Source: Pelagophyceae sp. CCMP2097
Lineage: Eukaryota > Sar > Pelagophyceae
Assembly: GCA_026770575.1 (NCBI GenBank)
Contig: MU657534.1
Span: forward strand, 32,394 to 51,277
Direction of reading: 5' to 3'
Length of the DNA: 18,884 nucleotides
In this document: one piece after another, positions 9,016 through 16,511 of the stretch
Layout: the number at the start of each line of letters is the position of its first letter
Position numbering within the stretch: position 1 is the first letter of the stretch
Translations under genes and position numbers: made by a program
Notes under the pieces: generated by a model
What the model was told of the DNA's origin: nothing
The model's database searches: none
The model's input: the letters and a program-made list of their open reading frames with translations, nothing else

Positions 9016-10377
9016 TTACACAACGACGCTCCACATAGCAGTCGGGCTTGTCATATCTAAAACCAAGGCTTGGCGATAGGTACTAATCACATGGAGTTGC
9101 ACGGGTGTAGTGGCTTTGTCCGTGTATGACAAAATTAACCCAGTTGTTGTTGCTAACTTCGATATGCCACTGCAGATATGCGACTGTGATCCTTTTGAGG
9201 AACATACGTTCAACCGTGCTTCAAAAGTCGGCATGATACCTTTTGTTTCATCATACTTATTTTGCGAAAATTTGTCGATATTTAGACCTATCGGTAAATC
9301 GTGAGTCCCCATTATACCTGAAGCAATCCTCGACATAGCCTGGCATTCTGCTGGAGTTGAAAGGACCTCGCGCAGAGCCTCTACCAAAACTCCACCAATT
9401 AGTACACCATATTTGTTGAGATGATTTTTAATAAAAATAGAGTTGATGTCAGTTGTAATCGGGTTGGCGTCTGTTGTTGAAGGGGTCTGGATTAAAGACA
9501 CTTCCTCTAAGGAACGAACACCGAGACCCAAATTGATGGAGTGATTTGTGCCAGGATTTTCGGGGATTTGATACTGATTATAAATATAATTTGTATAATC
9601 CATACGGTATTTCCCTTGCATGCTCTGCATTAATGAATTGGTTACTTCAGGTGGAGTTTGTAACATAGACATAACCAATTCCACTTCGTCGATTATCAAG
9701 GATCGGTTTGATATCGTCGATGTGTCCTTTGTATTCCAAAACCCACTTTGTGTGAAATAAGCAATCGTATAGCAGAGATCGAGATCAGATGACGAAAATA
9801 ACGGTAGATGACTGCCTCCTGAAAAGCAAGATGCATGTTGGCTGATTTCATCGCATAAAACGACTGACTGATTTGATTTTAAACAAAATCCACGATTTCC
9901 TTGTTGACTGTTTGGTATCGCGATAACCGGTTCAATCATCGTGGGCTGGTTTTCTGGTTCAGTTGAGTGAAACGACCCGTTCATAGAAGCAGAGACAGAA
10001 CTCAGTGTTTGCATTCGTTTTTCTTGGGAATTTCTCCATATGCCATAACCCCTTCGAGATGAGAAGATTGCCCCCTGCTGAGCCACTTCGATCTCGCTGA
10101 ACATGGTTGCATATCCTGAAGGGCTAAAAATATAATCATGGGCTGATGTATTAGTGATACGTACCTTTTGAAAAGAATTTGCACAGTCCAAAAATGTGTT
10201 GCTTTGTAATCCTGGAATTCTGAAACGTATAGTGGAACTAGACGTGTATCCAGCCTGTTGATTGATTGGATTTAACCGGGTTATATAACTTTGAACTGGT
10301 GGACTTTGCCCTGAACCCATCCCCAAGAATTTATGAGAAATACTCGGCTTTGACATGTCATGGTCTGAATGATGCAT
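9016..10377 (-). CDS. Probable double-jelly-roll major capsid protein (453 aa), intact
   Basis: ATG at 10375-10377, TAA at 9016-9018, no internal stops. Features in line with PLV/Polinton hexon-like capsid proteins: length of 450 aa; an N-terminal region rich in Gly, Ser and Pro; a first beta barrel opening with IRFRIPGLQSNTFLDCANS followed by VRITN; a segment FSEIEVAQQGAIFSSRRGYG that parallels the loop where such proteins describe a short side chain before the first long loop; and a middle segment (SLIIDEVELVMSMLQTP) suitable for the start of the second barrel. No signal peptide or membrane helix. It heads the leftward structural block (basic protein upstream, fibres downstream). Assignment rests on composition, length and context because capsid sequences diverge strongly. 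Structure prediction would settle it. Confidence 0.62.
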   Translation of the reverse strand: MHHSDHDMSKPSISHKFLGMGSGQSPPVQSYITRLNPINQQAGYTSSSTIRFRIPGLQSNTFLDCANSFQKVRITNTSAHDYIFSPSGYATMFSEIEVAQQGAIFSSRRGYGIWRNSQEKRMQTLSSVSASMNGSFHSTEPENQPTMIEPVIAIPNSQQGNRGFCLKSNQSVVLCDEISQHASCFSGGSHLPLFSSSDLDLCYTIAYFTQSGFWNTKDTSTISNRSLIIDEVELVMSMLQTPPEVTNSLMQSMQGKYRMDYTNYIYNQYQIPENPGTNHSINLGLGVRSLEEVSLIQTPSTTDANPITTDINSIFIKNHLNKYGVLIGGVLVEALREVLSTPAECQAMSRIASGIMGTHDLPIGLNIDKFSQNKYDETKGIMPTFEARLNVCSSKGSQSHICSGISKLATTTGLILSYTDKATTPVQLHVISTYRQALVLDMTSPTAMWSVVV

Positions 10378-10443
10378 ATTATAGAGAAATATAAAAAATA
10401 TTTTACTTATTCAATATTAAACGGGAATGAATTTTTTTCTTTT

Positions 10444-10875
10444 TTAATATCTGAAAATTTGATTTTTTCTATTCCTTTTTTTTCGACTTTTTTTAATAAA
10501 CGTATCTGCTTTTTGTATGAACATCCCAGTATCTTTTACGATCTCGCCTCCCACATAAAGAGGTGTCGTGAATTCAATCAACTCCGGATTGAAAAAAGTT
10601 GTGACTTCTGAAACTGTTTTTAGTCCGGAACCAATACTTTTGAAAACTTTTCCGCCTTTTTGTGCTACGTCATCCCTTTTTTTTGGTGGGTTTTCTAATT
10701 TTTGCATTTTTTGATTTTTCATTATAGTATTTGTAGGAACACTTATTTGTACGATTTCTTTATTAGTTCGATTATCTACAGTATACATACGACTTGGTGT
10801 GATCACTGTAGTAAACAATTTTGCACGCATGCGCTGTTGGTGAGCCATTATCCCCTCACGAGTTTTTGGAAGCAT
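10444..10875 (-). CDS. Basic protein, possible minor capsid or core protein (143 aa)
   Basis: ATG at 10873-10875, TAA at 10444-10446. It is very rich in Lys and Arg, particularly at the end (IKKSRKKRNRKN), with a second basic patch near residues 60-75 (PPKKRDDVAQKGGK). A central hydrophobic part (TFFNPELIEFTTPLYVGG) may be an interaction or membrane-touching segment. I recognise no family. Its place directly upstream of the capsid gene on the same strand, 66 bases away, suggests a virion protein, perhaps one that binds DNA. That role is inferred. Confidence 0.6.
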   Translation of the reverse strand: MLPKTREGIMAHQQRMRAKLFTTVITPSRMYTVDNRTNKEIVQISVPTNTIMKNQKMQKLENPPKKRDDVAQKGGKVFKSIGSGLKTVSEVTTFFNPELIEFTTPLYVGGEIVKDTGMFIQKADTFIKKSRKKRNRKNQIFRY

Positions 10876-10939
10876 AATATTTTATATATTATTATTTTTT
10901 AGTGACCCGGTTTTCTGCCGAAATTGATGTTTTTTGAAG

Positions 10940-11110
10940 ATGGAAAATGACAATTCAACTCAGGTCGACTTAAAACATCAGTTTTTCCATGAAATGAATC
11001 GGCTCTATCTATTTCGTGAACGTCTAACTGTGTCTTTTTGTACAGATGAAACATGGAATCGATTATTTTATTTATTCTATGTTCTCTTTTTGCATATTAA
11101 AATTGAATAA
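10940..11110 (+). CDS. Possible small rightward protein (56 aa) with hydrophobic tail
   Basis: This ORF was found by reading. It starts at ATG 10940 (MENDNSTQVDLKH...) and ends at TAA 11108-11110. The first half is charged and the end (RLFYLFYVLFLHI) is hydrophobic enough for one membrane segment. It lies between the leftward basic-protein gene and the leftward penton gene and overlaps the last 14 bases of the latter. It is on the opposite strand to its neighbours, and nothing on the leftward strand fills 10876-11096. It could be a real small membrane protein or a chance ORF. Confidence 0.35.
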   Translation: MENDNSTQVDLKHQFFHEMNRLYLFRERLTVSFCTDETWNRLFYLFYVLFLHIKIE

Positions 11111-11822
11111 CAATTGAGATTTGATATCGATCGGGAATAAACACACTCCCATCGTCGAGATGTAGTGTTATTGTAAATTGATTAGTTGAATGATGACGTA
11201 TATGTGTGTGTAAAATTGGTTCAACGGCATTAAAGAAAATGTACGAATCAAACTCATTTACAATTTCCACTTTTGCGCATCTATGGATAATATTTGAATT
11301 TGTTCGTTCATTCGGACTCGTCTCACTTATGGATATGTTTAGATTGTGTTGATTCTCCTGTAAATCACATGAACTTTCACTGATTGCAATAGACTTATAA
11401 ATTGAGGTTTGATATTTAAAAGCGCCCAGACGGAACTTTCTGAAATAGTAAAAGATTTGTTTTTTGCTCAATACGAAATTTTAAATTTGAAGGATCAAAT
11501 GATATGACAATAGTACCGAAATTATTTTCGTTCTGTTTATCAAAGCCTTCATTCAAACGAGTGACAATGTCTTCAGCATAGTATGACCCCTTTAAAAACA
11601 AGAAAGAGGTTCACGGACACCAACGTTCGACAAGAGCCTATAACTTACAATTACGTCATCCGGTATATTCAAAATACTGTTTAGACATGAAAAAGATTTT
11701 ATATATAGACTTGCTTCATAATGTTCTGGGATTGTAATGTCAGGGAATACATTAAATTTAAAGTGGCCGTTCAAAATTTCGTCGGCGTTTTTGCTATCAA
11801 GATACATGTTTATATCTTCCAT
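11097..11822 (-). pseudogene. Probable penton / minor capsid protein, frameshifted
   Basis: Three overlapping leftward frames cover one gene. The first starts at ATG 11820-11822 (MEDINMYLDSKNAD...), the second holds FLKGSYYAEDIVTRLNEGF, and the third carries a beta-rich C-terminus (SYIFFNAVEPILHTH...FTITLHLDDGS) ending at TAA 11097-11099. The pattern of an N-terminal sheet, then G-x-Y-x-x-x-x-[IL]-x-x-x-LN, then F-x-[IV]-x-F-D, is typical of single-jelly-roll penton proteins of Polinton-like viruses. At least two frameshifts separate the segments (near 11600 and near 11420-11470). The intact length would be about 235-240 aa. The product would cap capsid five-fold vertices. It starts about 30 bases from the divergently oriented lipase fragment. 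Confidence 0.6.
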
Positions 11823-11852
11823 ACATCTTAAATTTATAAAAAAATATCAGTT

Positions 11853-12199
11853 ATGGATGCCAATCTTAGAAAACATATCAGTTGTCACGCGCCAGTTTAT
11901 ATAATGTCACTCCAGCCAATTTTAAAAAAAAATCACTTTTATCAGATCGGCGATCAAAAGTATACGAAGATGATCAATATGTATATATATCCTATCGTCC
12001 AACGGATCCGAGGAATATAAACGACATGTATACAAATTTTGAAATTCTTACTGGAGATACAAATAAATCAGACAGATTTATTCAAGCCAATCAAAAATTT
12101 GAACAGGTTCGAGAGACTTACCCAAACAAAGAAATCATAGTTACTGGATACTCCCAAGGTGGCGCAATTAACTTTCTCGTGAATTTATCTTTTTCTTGA
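11853..12199 (+). pseudogene. Lipase (class 3-like) fragment, truncated
   Basis: A rightward frame encodes YVYISYRPTDPRN, then RFIQANQKFEQVRETYPNK and IIVTGYSQGGAIN. GYSQG is a G-x-S-x-G nucleophile elbow preceded by a beta strand, and the earlier YRPTDP matches the RGT-like oxyanion segment of class 3 lipases. The ORF opens at a TTG (11882); an ATG at 11853 lies in another frame, so the start is probably frameshifted. The protein ends about 15 residues after the nucleophile and lacks the Asp and His of the triad. Its 3' end overlaps the convergent gene by 32 bases. Lipases of this type occur in PLVs and giant viruses, perhaps acting on host membranes. Confidence 0.65.
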
Positions 12200-12635
12200 T
12201 TGAAGTCACCCATGCGATTTTTCGATTTTTATTAGTTACTGGAAATGGTATGTTAAGCATTTCGGATATTTTCATTAAGTCGTCCAGAGATGATCTGAAT
12301 TGTTTTTTATTCGTTTGTTTGAATACAATATCATTTGTTCGATCTAAAAACAATAAAGAAGCCTCAAATGGAGTCATAGGTTCCCGTACTAATTCTTCTG
12401 GAACTGCATTTTCAACATCCCCTGTATTTTCATCATACACTTCTGTTATATCGTCGTCATAAAATAATTCCGCTCTATCTTATAGTAGTGGGTTACTTTG
12501 TTTGACTGTAATTGGAATTCCAAACCTTCCATGATCCTGATAACTGTGTGTATATTCAAATCTTTCGTTTTTCTCTCTTCTAAAATTTACAGAGAACAAT
12601 CTTTCCATCGTATCTGCGTGGTTATATTGTTCCAT
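12168..12635 (-). pseudogene. Unrecognised gene with one frameshift
   Basis: The first part starts at ATG 12633-12635 (MEQYNHADTMERLF...) and runs 51 codons to TAA 12480-12482. The second part is open in another frame from about 12474 to 12168 (ELFYDDDITEVYDENTG... to IKKKINSRES). Frame and composition suggest one gene of about 155 aa broken near 12475-12480. The N-terminal part is charged and Tyr/Phe-rich, the middle acidic, the end basic. I recognise no domain. It sits 20 bases downstream of the packaging ATPase on the same strand, so it may be a virion protein, but this is inference. Confidence 0.5.
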
Positions 12636-12655
12636 TATTACTATCTATATTTTTT

Positions 12656-13367
12656 TTAATTTTCGTCAGATCCGGTGATTGAAATCTGATCGAAGTTATG
12701 AAAATACTTCCTCGGGGGTTCCATCTTAATCGCGAAAAAGTCACCTTTGTTGTTATATATTTTTTTCAATAAATCTTTGTTATCAACTAAACTAATATTA
12801 TTCATATATTCTGAATGAAACAATTCAATTCTTTTGATATTATTGCTATTAAAATTAATGACTACATTCACCTATTGTCTCGCGGATAAACTCAGTTGCG
12901 TTTGACATTGAAGAGCTATAAATAAGGTCAGTCGATAATGTCTGTGTCGACAAATTAAATTTTTGAGCAATTTCAAAACTTTTTTATCTTTCAAGTCAGA
13001 GGCGCAGTCGTCGATGAAAAACGCTGTATCCTTTCCTTCCATAGCATTCTTCTCACATGTATTAAGTACGTGATTCAGCACGTCTTCATCCAAAGTATGA
13101 CAAACATTGCCTTCACTTAATGATTCGAACGGGTTTTCTATGATCGAGCCGAGCGTGCATTCTGGAATACTTACGATAATCTCGTCAAATACCTGTGCGT
13201 ACACTCGATGTTTCATTGAACATGGCAATGAAACAGCTAACGTTGACTTCCCAGATCAGGGCACCCCGACTAGTAAACAATTGATTTTTATGTAGCCAAT
13301 CAACGTCCTTGTATTTTTTTTGTTTGAGGTCGTAATATTTCAAACTAGAATCTGCCGTTTGTGCCAT
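12656..13367 (-). pseudogene. FtsK/HerA-type genome-packaging ATPase (A32-like), broken
   Basis: The gene starts at ATG 13365-13367 (MAQTADSSLKYYDL...). In the next stretch the Walker A reads LLVGVP-stop-SGKSTLAVSLP: the codon expected to encode the first Gly of GSGKST is TGA (13252-13254 region). Past it the frame continues (VYAQVFDEIIVSIPE), then the Walker B AFFIDDCASD, then RHYRLTLFIALQCQTQ, matching the sensor region of packaging ATPases. A TAG (12872-12874) ends the main frame, but the same frame continues into MNVVINFNSNN and on to TAA at 12656. A frameshift lies near 13260-13290. Intact it would be about 235 aa, usual for the family, which pumps viral DNA into the capsid. Confidence 0.7.
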
Positions 13368-13436
13368 CAAATCGACTTTTTGGTTGTCATTTTTTCTTAT
13401 GACCTAAATCTTCATTATTATCATTAATTTTTTTAA

Positions 13437-13610
13437 TTTATATGTAATAATAATGAACATCCTCAATACTCAAGAAAAGAACTCGACGCTTTTGGTTATT
13501 TTAAGAATATGTGCGATGTTGTATATAAGGACAATGCGACATTTTTTAAGTTCAAGATGTACGGAGATAAATTGCTGCGGTATGTCTTTGAAACGAATTC
13601 CGATCAGTGA
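13437..13610 (+). pseudogene. Possible rightward coding fragment (57 codons, no start)
   Basis: A frame open from 13437 to TGA 13608-13610 encodes HPQYSRKELDAFGYFKNM and FFKFKMYGDKLLRYVF. It looks more protein-like than the other frames here, but it has no ATG until residue ~27. It lies upstream of the leftward ATPase and points the opposite way. I do not recognise it. It may be the remains of a small gene or a chance frame. Confidence 0.25.
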
Positions 13611-13687
13611 AGAGAGCGCAGTTGAACTCTCAACTGTTAACGATAATCAACTTTAAAAAAAGTTGAATTGAGATTGACTTGTTTTAT

Positions 13688-14292
13688 TTATTTTATTTGT
13701 TTCATAATTTCCTTAATTGTCTGAACGATTTTTCTTTTTTTAACATAAATAACTTTTTCTTGCTGTTCAGATTCTGATGATTCGGAATAATATTCAATCG
13801 TTATTTTTATTCTTTTTAAAATCGGTTTTGCAAAGAAGTTTAGTTTTTACAACGGGGGACTCAATTGGGGTTTCAACGGGGATTTCAACTGTTTTCTTAA
13901 CAGGTTTGATTTTTTCAGTATTTACAATTTTTTTAACCGTATTTTCAACTGTATCAACAGTATCAACAGTTTCTATATCAAGTTCATGTGTTTTTTTATA
14001 TCGAATTGCAAGTCGCTTATCATTTTCTAATTGTTTAATACTTCTTGTTTTTTTTTAGCACATGTTCGATTTTTGCACATTCCAAAGTATCTTTCAAATC
14101 ATCCATAACATTCGATATATTAAAAAATTTGTTTGGAAGATTTCAAATTCGATAGAACTGCTTCCGAACCGATTAAAGAATTTTCCGAACGAATTTAATC
14201 GGTTCGGAAGCAGTTCTATCGAAACAAATTATATAAGACCCATATTCAATCTTAAAAATAGTATCATTATTTTTTGTTTTGTTTTTAGACAT
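13688..14292 (-). pseudogene. Lys/Glu-rich protein gene, broken, with internal foldback
   Basis: Leftward pieces appear to belong to one gene. The first is a 39-aa ORF from ATG 14290-14292 (MSKNKTKNND...FDRTASEPIK) to TAA 14173-14175. A second frame from ATG 14104-14106 (MDDLKDTLECAK...) shifts at a run of nine A and continues as KKTRSIKQLENDKRLAIRYK and a VDTVDTVENTV repeat, and a third frame (IEYYSESSESEQQEK...) ends at TAA 13688-13690. The gene is charged and of low complexity; the hydrophobic rightward ORF at 13777-14058 is only its shadow. A perfect 30-bp inverted repeat (14148-14223) sits inside it. No family recognised. Low-complexity, charged C-termini are common in PLV and virophage proteins. 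Confidence 0.4.
14148..14223. repeat. Perfect 30-bp inverted repeat with 16-base loop
   Basis: The arms TTCGATAGAACTGCTTCCGA... (14148-14177) and its exact complement (14194-14223) flank a 16-base spacer. AATTTGTTT/AAACAAATT just outside can extend the pairing after a bulge. It lies in the leftward gene remnant: on the leftward strand the 14194-14223 arm encodes FDRTASEPIK, while the other arm is an inverted copy of the same bases. Confidence 0.9.
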
Positions 14293-14339
14293 ATATATAC
14301 ATGGCGATTTTTAAATCATTTCAAATAATTAATTAATAG

Positions 14340-14838
14340 TTAAATGAATGATTTAATTTTCAGAGTTATGTCTGTACAAAAACTTGGTGTAATAAACTCA
14401 CCGTTTACATTAACGAGTACATTGTTGAATATAATCTTATCATTACCTCTTGTTACTTCATTTTAGTATTTTTTCTTTGCATACATAAAAATCTAAAAGA
14501 ATCTGTTTAACGAACAATTTCATATATCGTGTGTCGCTTCGAATGAGTGACGCGGGCAACGTCAAAACACCATCGTCGTAATTTTGTTATAACGACTTAT
14601 ATCCGCTGTCGATATTTTCTATATCACTTTTTAAAATTTCACAAAACCTTCTGAATTTGCTTAAACTGAGTCCCACTACGTATTCGGTTGAAAATTCATT
14701 GTAAAAATATTTATTTTTCTGTGCTATATAAATATATTTTTTAACAGGTTGTAGAGTAGCCACTAACTTTTTCGTTTTAGACAAAATATAGTATTTTCTT
14801 CTTTTATAATTTACGAGTTCATTATCGATGCTATCCAT
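14340..14838 (-). pseudogene. Unrecognised gene starting inside the right TIR, broken
   Basis: It starts at ATG 14836-14838. The first six codons (MDSIDN) lie in the TIR and are shared with the gene at 1845. The frame runs 83 codons to TAA at 14587 and continues in the same frame (QNYDDGVLTLPASLIRSD...) to TGA, then in another frame (VTRGNDKIIFNNVLVNVNG) to TAA 14340-14342. The intact length would be about 165 aa. The N-terminal part is basic and Tyr-rich (NYKRRKYYIL, KKYIYIAQKNKYFYNEF). No family recognised. As a TIR-adjacent gene it would share its upstream sequence with the AT-hook-like gene. Confidence 0.45.
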
Positions 14839-14933
14839 ATTTATTTACTATATTATTTTATGCTTAATATGTTAATATATAACTCGTACGTCATTTTTAT
14901 GAAGTTGGGGGGGGGTGTTATTGTGATTTTGAA

Positions 14934-15346
14934 TAATATAATTTGATGTATTGAATAAGTCCGCGCTTATTGAGATATTTGTTTGTTCCCGCGAGCAATT
15001 ACAGTGGAAATTATTTAACAACTTAGCAAATTCTCACGGATACAAAAAGGTGGCGATTGTCATAAAACAGATATTTTATTAAAGGAATAGTCGGTTTTAT
15101 GGACTTCGCCACTTTTTCTAATTTATCGCTTACCGGCTTTTTATAATATAATTTAATGTATTGAATAAGTCCTCGCTTATTGATATATTTGTTTGTTCCC
15201 GCGAGCAATTAGAGTAAAAGAAATATTTAACAACTTAGCATATTCTTACGGATACAAAAGGTGGCGATTGTCATAAAACAGATATTTTATTAAAGGAATA
15301 GTCTTTTTTTTTTGACAATCGCCACTTTTTCTAATTTATCGCTTAA
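14934..15346. repeat. ~210-bp tandem duplication within the right TIR
   Basis: Two copies, about 14934-15133 and 15144-15346, share the sequence around TTGTTTGTTCCCGCGAGCAA and the hairpin module (15044-15117 and 15256-15330). The left TIR has one copy (about 1553-1760). Each copy carries a frame encoding LAGTNKYINKRGLIQYIKLY joined to DKLEKVAKSIKPTIPLIKYL, which makes a 61-aa ORF across the junction (15023-15208). In the second copy one arm of the hairpin has been changed to a run of ten T followed by a perfect complement of the other side. Confidence 0.85.
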
Positions 15347-15544
15347 CGTCGATATGTCGATGAGATCTCAATAGTGTAGGATTAAATGTAACCAATCTAA
15401 TTGAGATAATAATAAATATATAAAAAATATTTTTGTATAAAAATGATACATGGTTTACTAGTTGAACATTAATCATATTAATAAGAAACAAATCAGAAAT
15501 TTGCTTTTCCAATCTAAAAAAAAAACGAAAAAAATATTAAAAAA

Positions 15545-15739
15545 ATGTTCGAGATGGATATTAACGAAATTGACCCGAATTCGCAAGAGTGGGTTCATCG
15601 AACCGTAATTGATCACTGCTTCGATTCGTACAAGTGTTGCGATGATCCGGATGAGAAAGCAGCGATTCGTTCGAAGGTTGTTCATCTGTTACAACTTACT
15701 CCTAAACAGTTGCGTGAAGTGATCGCCCAAAGTAATTAG
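15545..15739 (+). CDS. TIR-encoded small protein (64 aa), intact right copy
   Basis: ATG at 15545, TAG at 15737-15739. The protein is acidic to neutral and mostly helical, with a Cys pair (YKCCDD) and the C-terminal TPKQLREVIAQSN. Its coding sequence is less AT-rich than the surrounding TIR. The left copy (1162-1356) keeps the same reading frame apart from one early stop, and most differences between copies leave the protein readable, so it was probably a real gene present twice per genome. It points outward, towards the virus end. I do not recognise a family and can give no function. Confidence 0.6.
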   Translation: MFEMDINEIDPNSQEWVHRTVIDHCFDSYKCCDDPDEKAAIRSKVVHLLQLTPKQLREVIAQSN

Positions 15740-16001
15740 ATAAAATACACCGCTAAAAATGCGCTTCCGAAATAATCGTTAAAAGTCCCCCGAAACTTTC
15801 TAAAATTTCATCCCGAAACTATCCATATAATTTAAAATTTTCAAAGTTTCCCACTGCTAACCCTTAATAAAGTCACTCTCTTTTAAGTCTCTATACTTTT
15901 AAACTAATTTTGTGGGAGTTTTTTTTACAACGATCTGATTGAAAATTAATTTTGTCCCAACAAAAATAGTCCTAAAAGCAGCCGAATTAGGGCCTACTAC
16001 C

Positions 16002-16010
16002 TTCGGTGTC
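16002..16010. repeat. Right copy of 9-bp flanking direct repeat (TTCGGTGTC)
   Basis: Exact repeat of 33-41, immediately outside the terminal CCTACTACC. Polintons with DDE integrases usually make 5-6-bp duplications, so nine bases is unusual; a tyrosine recombinase crossover region is one possible explanation. Confidence 0.75.
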
Positions 16011-16248
16011 CCTTCTTCCGAGTGTCCAAATCATCGTGGTTTTCGCACGCGGCCTTTTCGAGCAGCAGGCTCCACGTCCATCGCGGCCTTTGATTCGACC
16101 GCGGCCCGCGTCGGGCGCCGTGGAATCGTCCGGCCTGAGGCTCGAAGGCCGAATAAGCCGGATTCGGTGTCCCTACTTCGGAGTGTCCATATCGTCGTGG
16201 TTTTCGCACGCGGCCTTTTCGAGCAGCAGGCTCCACGTCCATCGCGGC
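16011..16248. repeat. Host tandem repeat, 161-bp period
   Basis: 16002-16088 is repeated at 16163-16249 with a handful of substitutions; the stretch at 16132-16171 equals 1-41. The unit is GC-rich and includes GGTTTTCGCACGCGGCC. 161 is not a multiple of three, so successive units would be read in different frames if translated. The viral element interrupted this array. Confidence 0.8.
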
Positions 16249-16511
16249 CCAGGCTCCCCGCTTCATAGCGGACGACAGGTCATGCGCCAAAGCTTCGATT
16301 CTCTCGGTCGAGAGTGGTGGCACGGGGTTTGTAGCAGTCTTGCGGAACGTCAACCTGAAGATCTCTGCGTCGGGCAGCGCGCAATTGGTCTTCTCGAACT
16401 TGGGATGATGACCGTCGAGTTGATTGAGTAGCTGAGAAAACACCAGCACAAAGCGGTACCCGGGCCGTCCGGCTTGTGCACGTCGCCCTTTGCAAAGGCG
16501 AGACCGGGAGC

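Larger units (their letters stand above)
897..16001. mobile_element. Integrated Polinton-like virus (PLV/virophage-like provirus), decayed
   Basis: This is an AT-rich element of about 15.1 kb with long TIRs, outer termini GGTAGTAGGCCC and GGGCCTACTACC, and a 9-bp direct repeat in host DNA outside it. It encodes a virus-like gene set: primase-helicase, tyrosine recombinase, probable double-jelly-roll capsid protein, probable penton, packaging ATPase, two fibre-like proteins and a lipase fragment. Polintons normally carry protein-primed DNA polymerase B and a retroviral-type integrase, and I saw neither. PLVs and virophages commonly combine capsid genes with a primase-helicase and often a tyrosine recombinase, so that assignment fits better. 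Several core genes have stops or frameshifts, so this copy is probably not autonomous. Family placement is inference from motifs. Confidence 0.8.
14821..16001 (-). repeat. Right terminal inverted repeat (1181 bp)
   Basis: Inverted counterpart of 897-1862. It is about 215 bp longer because of a tandem duplication (14934-15346). It holds the intact 64-aa ORF and ends GGGCCTACTACC at 16001. Differences from the left TIR include homopolymer lengths (for example G-run near 14909) and scattered substitutions. Confidence 0.93.
16002..16449 (-). other. Host leftward reading frame running into the insertion
   Basis: An open frame from ATG 16447-16449 encodes LVFSQLLNQLDGHHPKFEK, DAEIFRLTFRKTATNPVPPL and ERIEALAHDLSSAMKRGAW, then reads through the 161-bp repeat. 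The first ~65 residues look like real protein; the repeat part does not. The frame stops inside the viral TIR. It may be a frameshifted or spliced continuation of the gene at 16512-17027. No family recognised. Confidence 0.35.

Noticed and set aside
9110..9304. Rightward ORFs inside the capsid and fibre genes (also 8019-8225, 8598-9038, 10369-10611, 10702-10902)
   Set aside because: All are shadows of long leftward genes with better protein-like composition.
13777..14058. Hydrophobic rightward ORF resembling a membrane protein
   Set aside because: It is the antisense of a Lys/Glu/Val-rich leftward coding region; Lys and Glu codons read backwards give Phe, Leu, Ser and Val.
897..16001. Classical Maverick/Polinton with PolB and retroviral-type integrase
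   Set aside because: No frame with polymerase B motifs or a DDE integrase was seen. The integration enzyme looks like a tyrosine recombinase.
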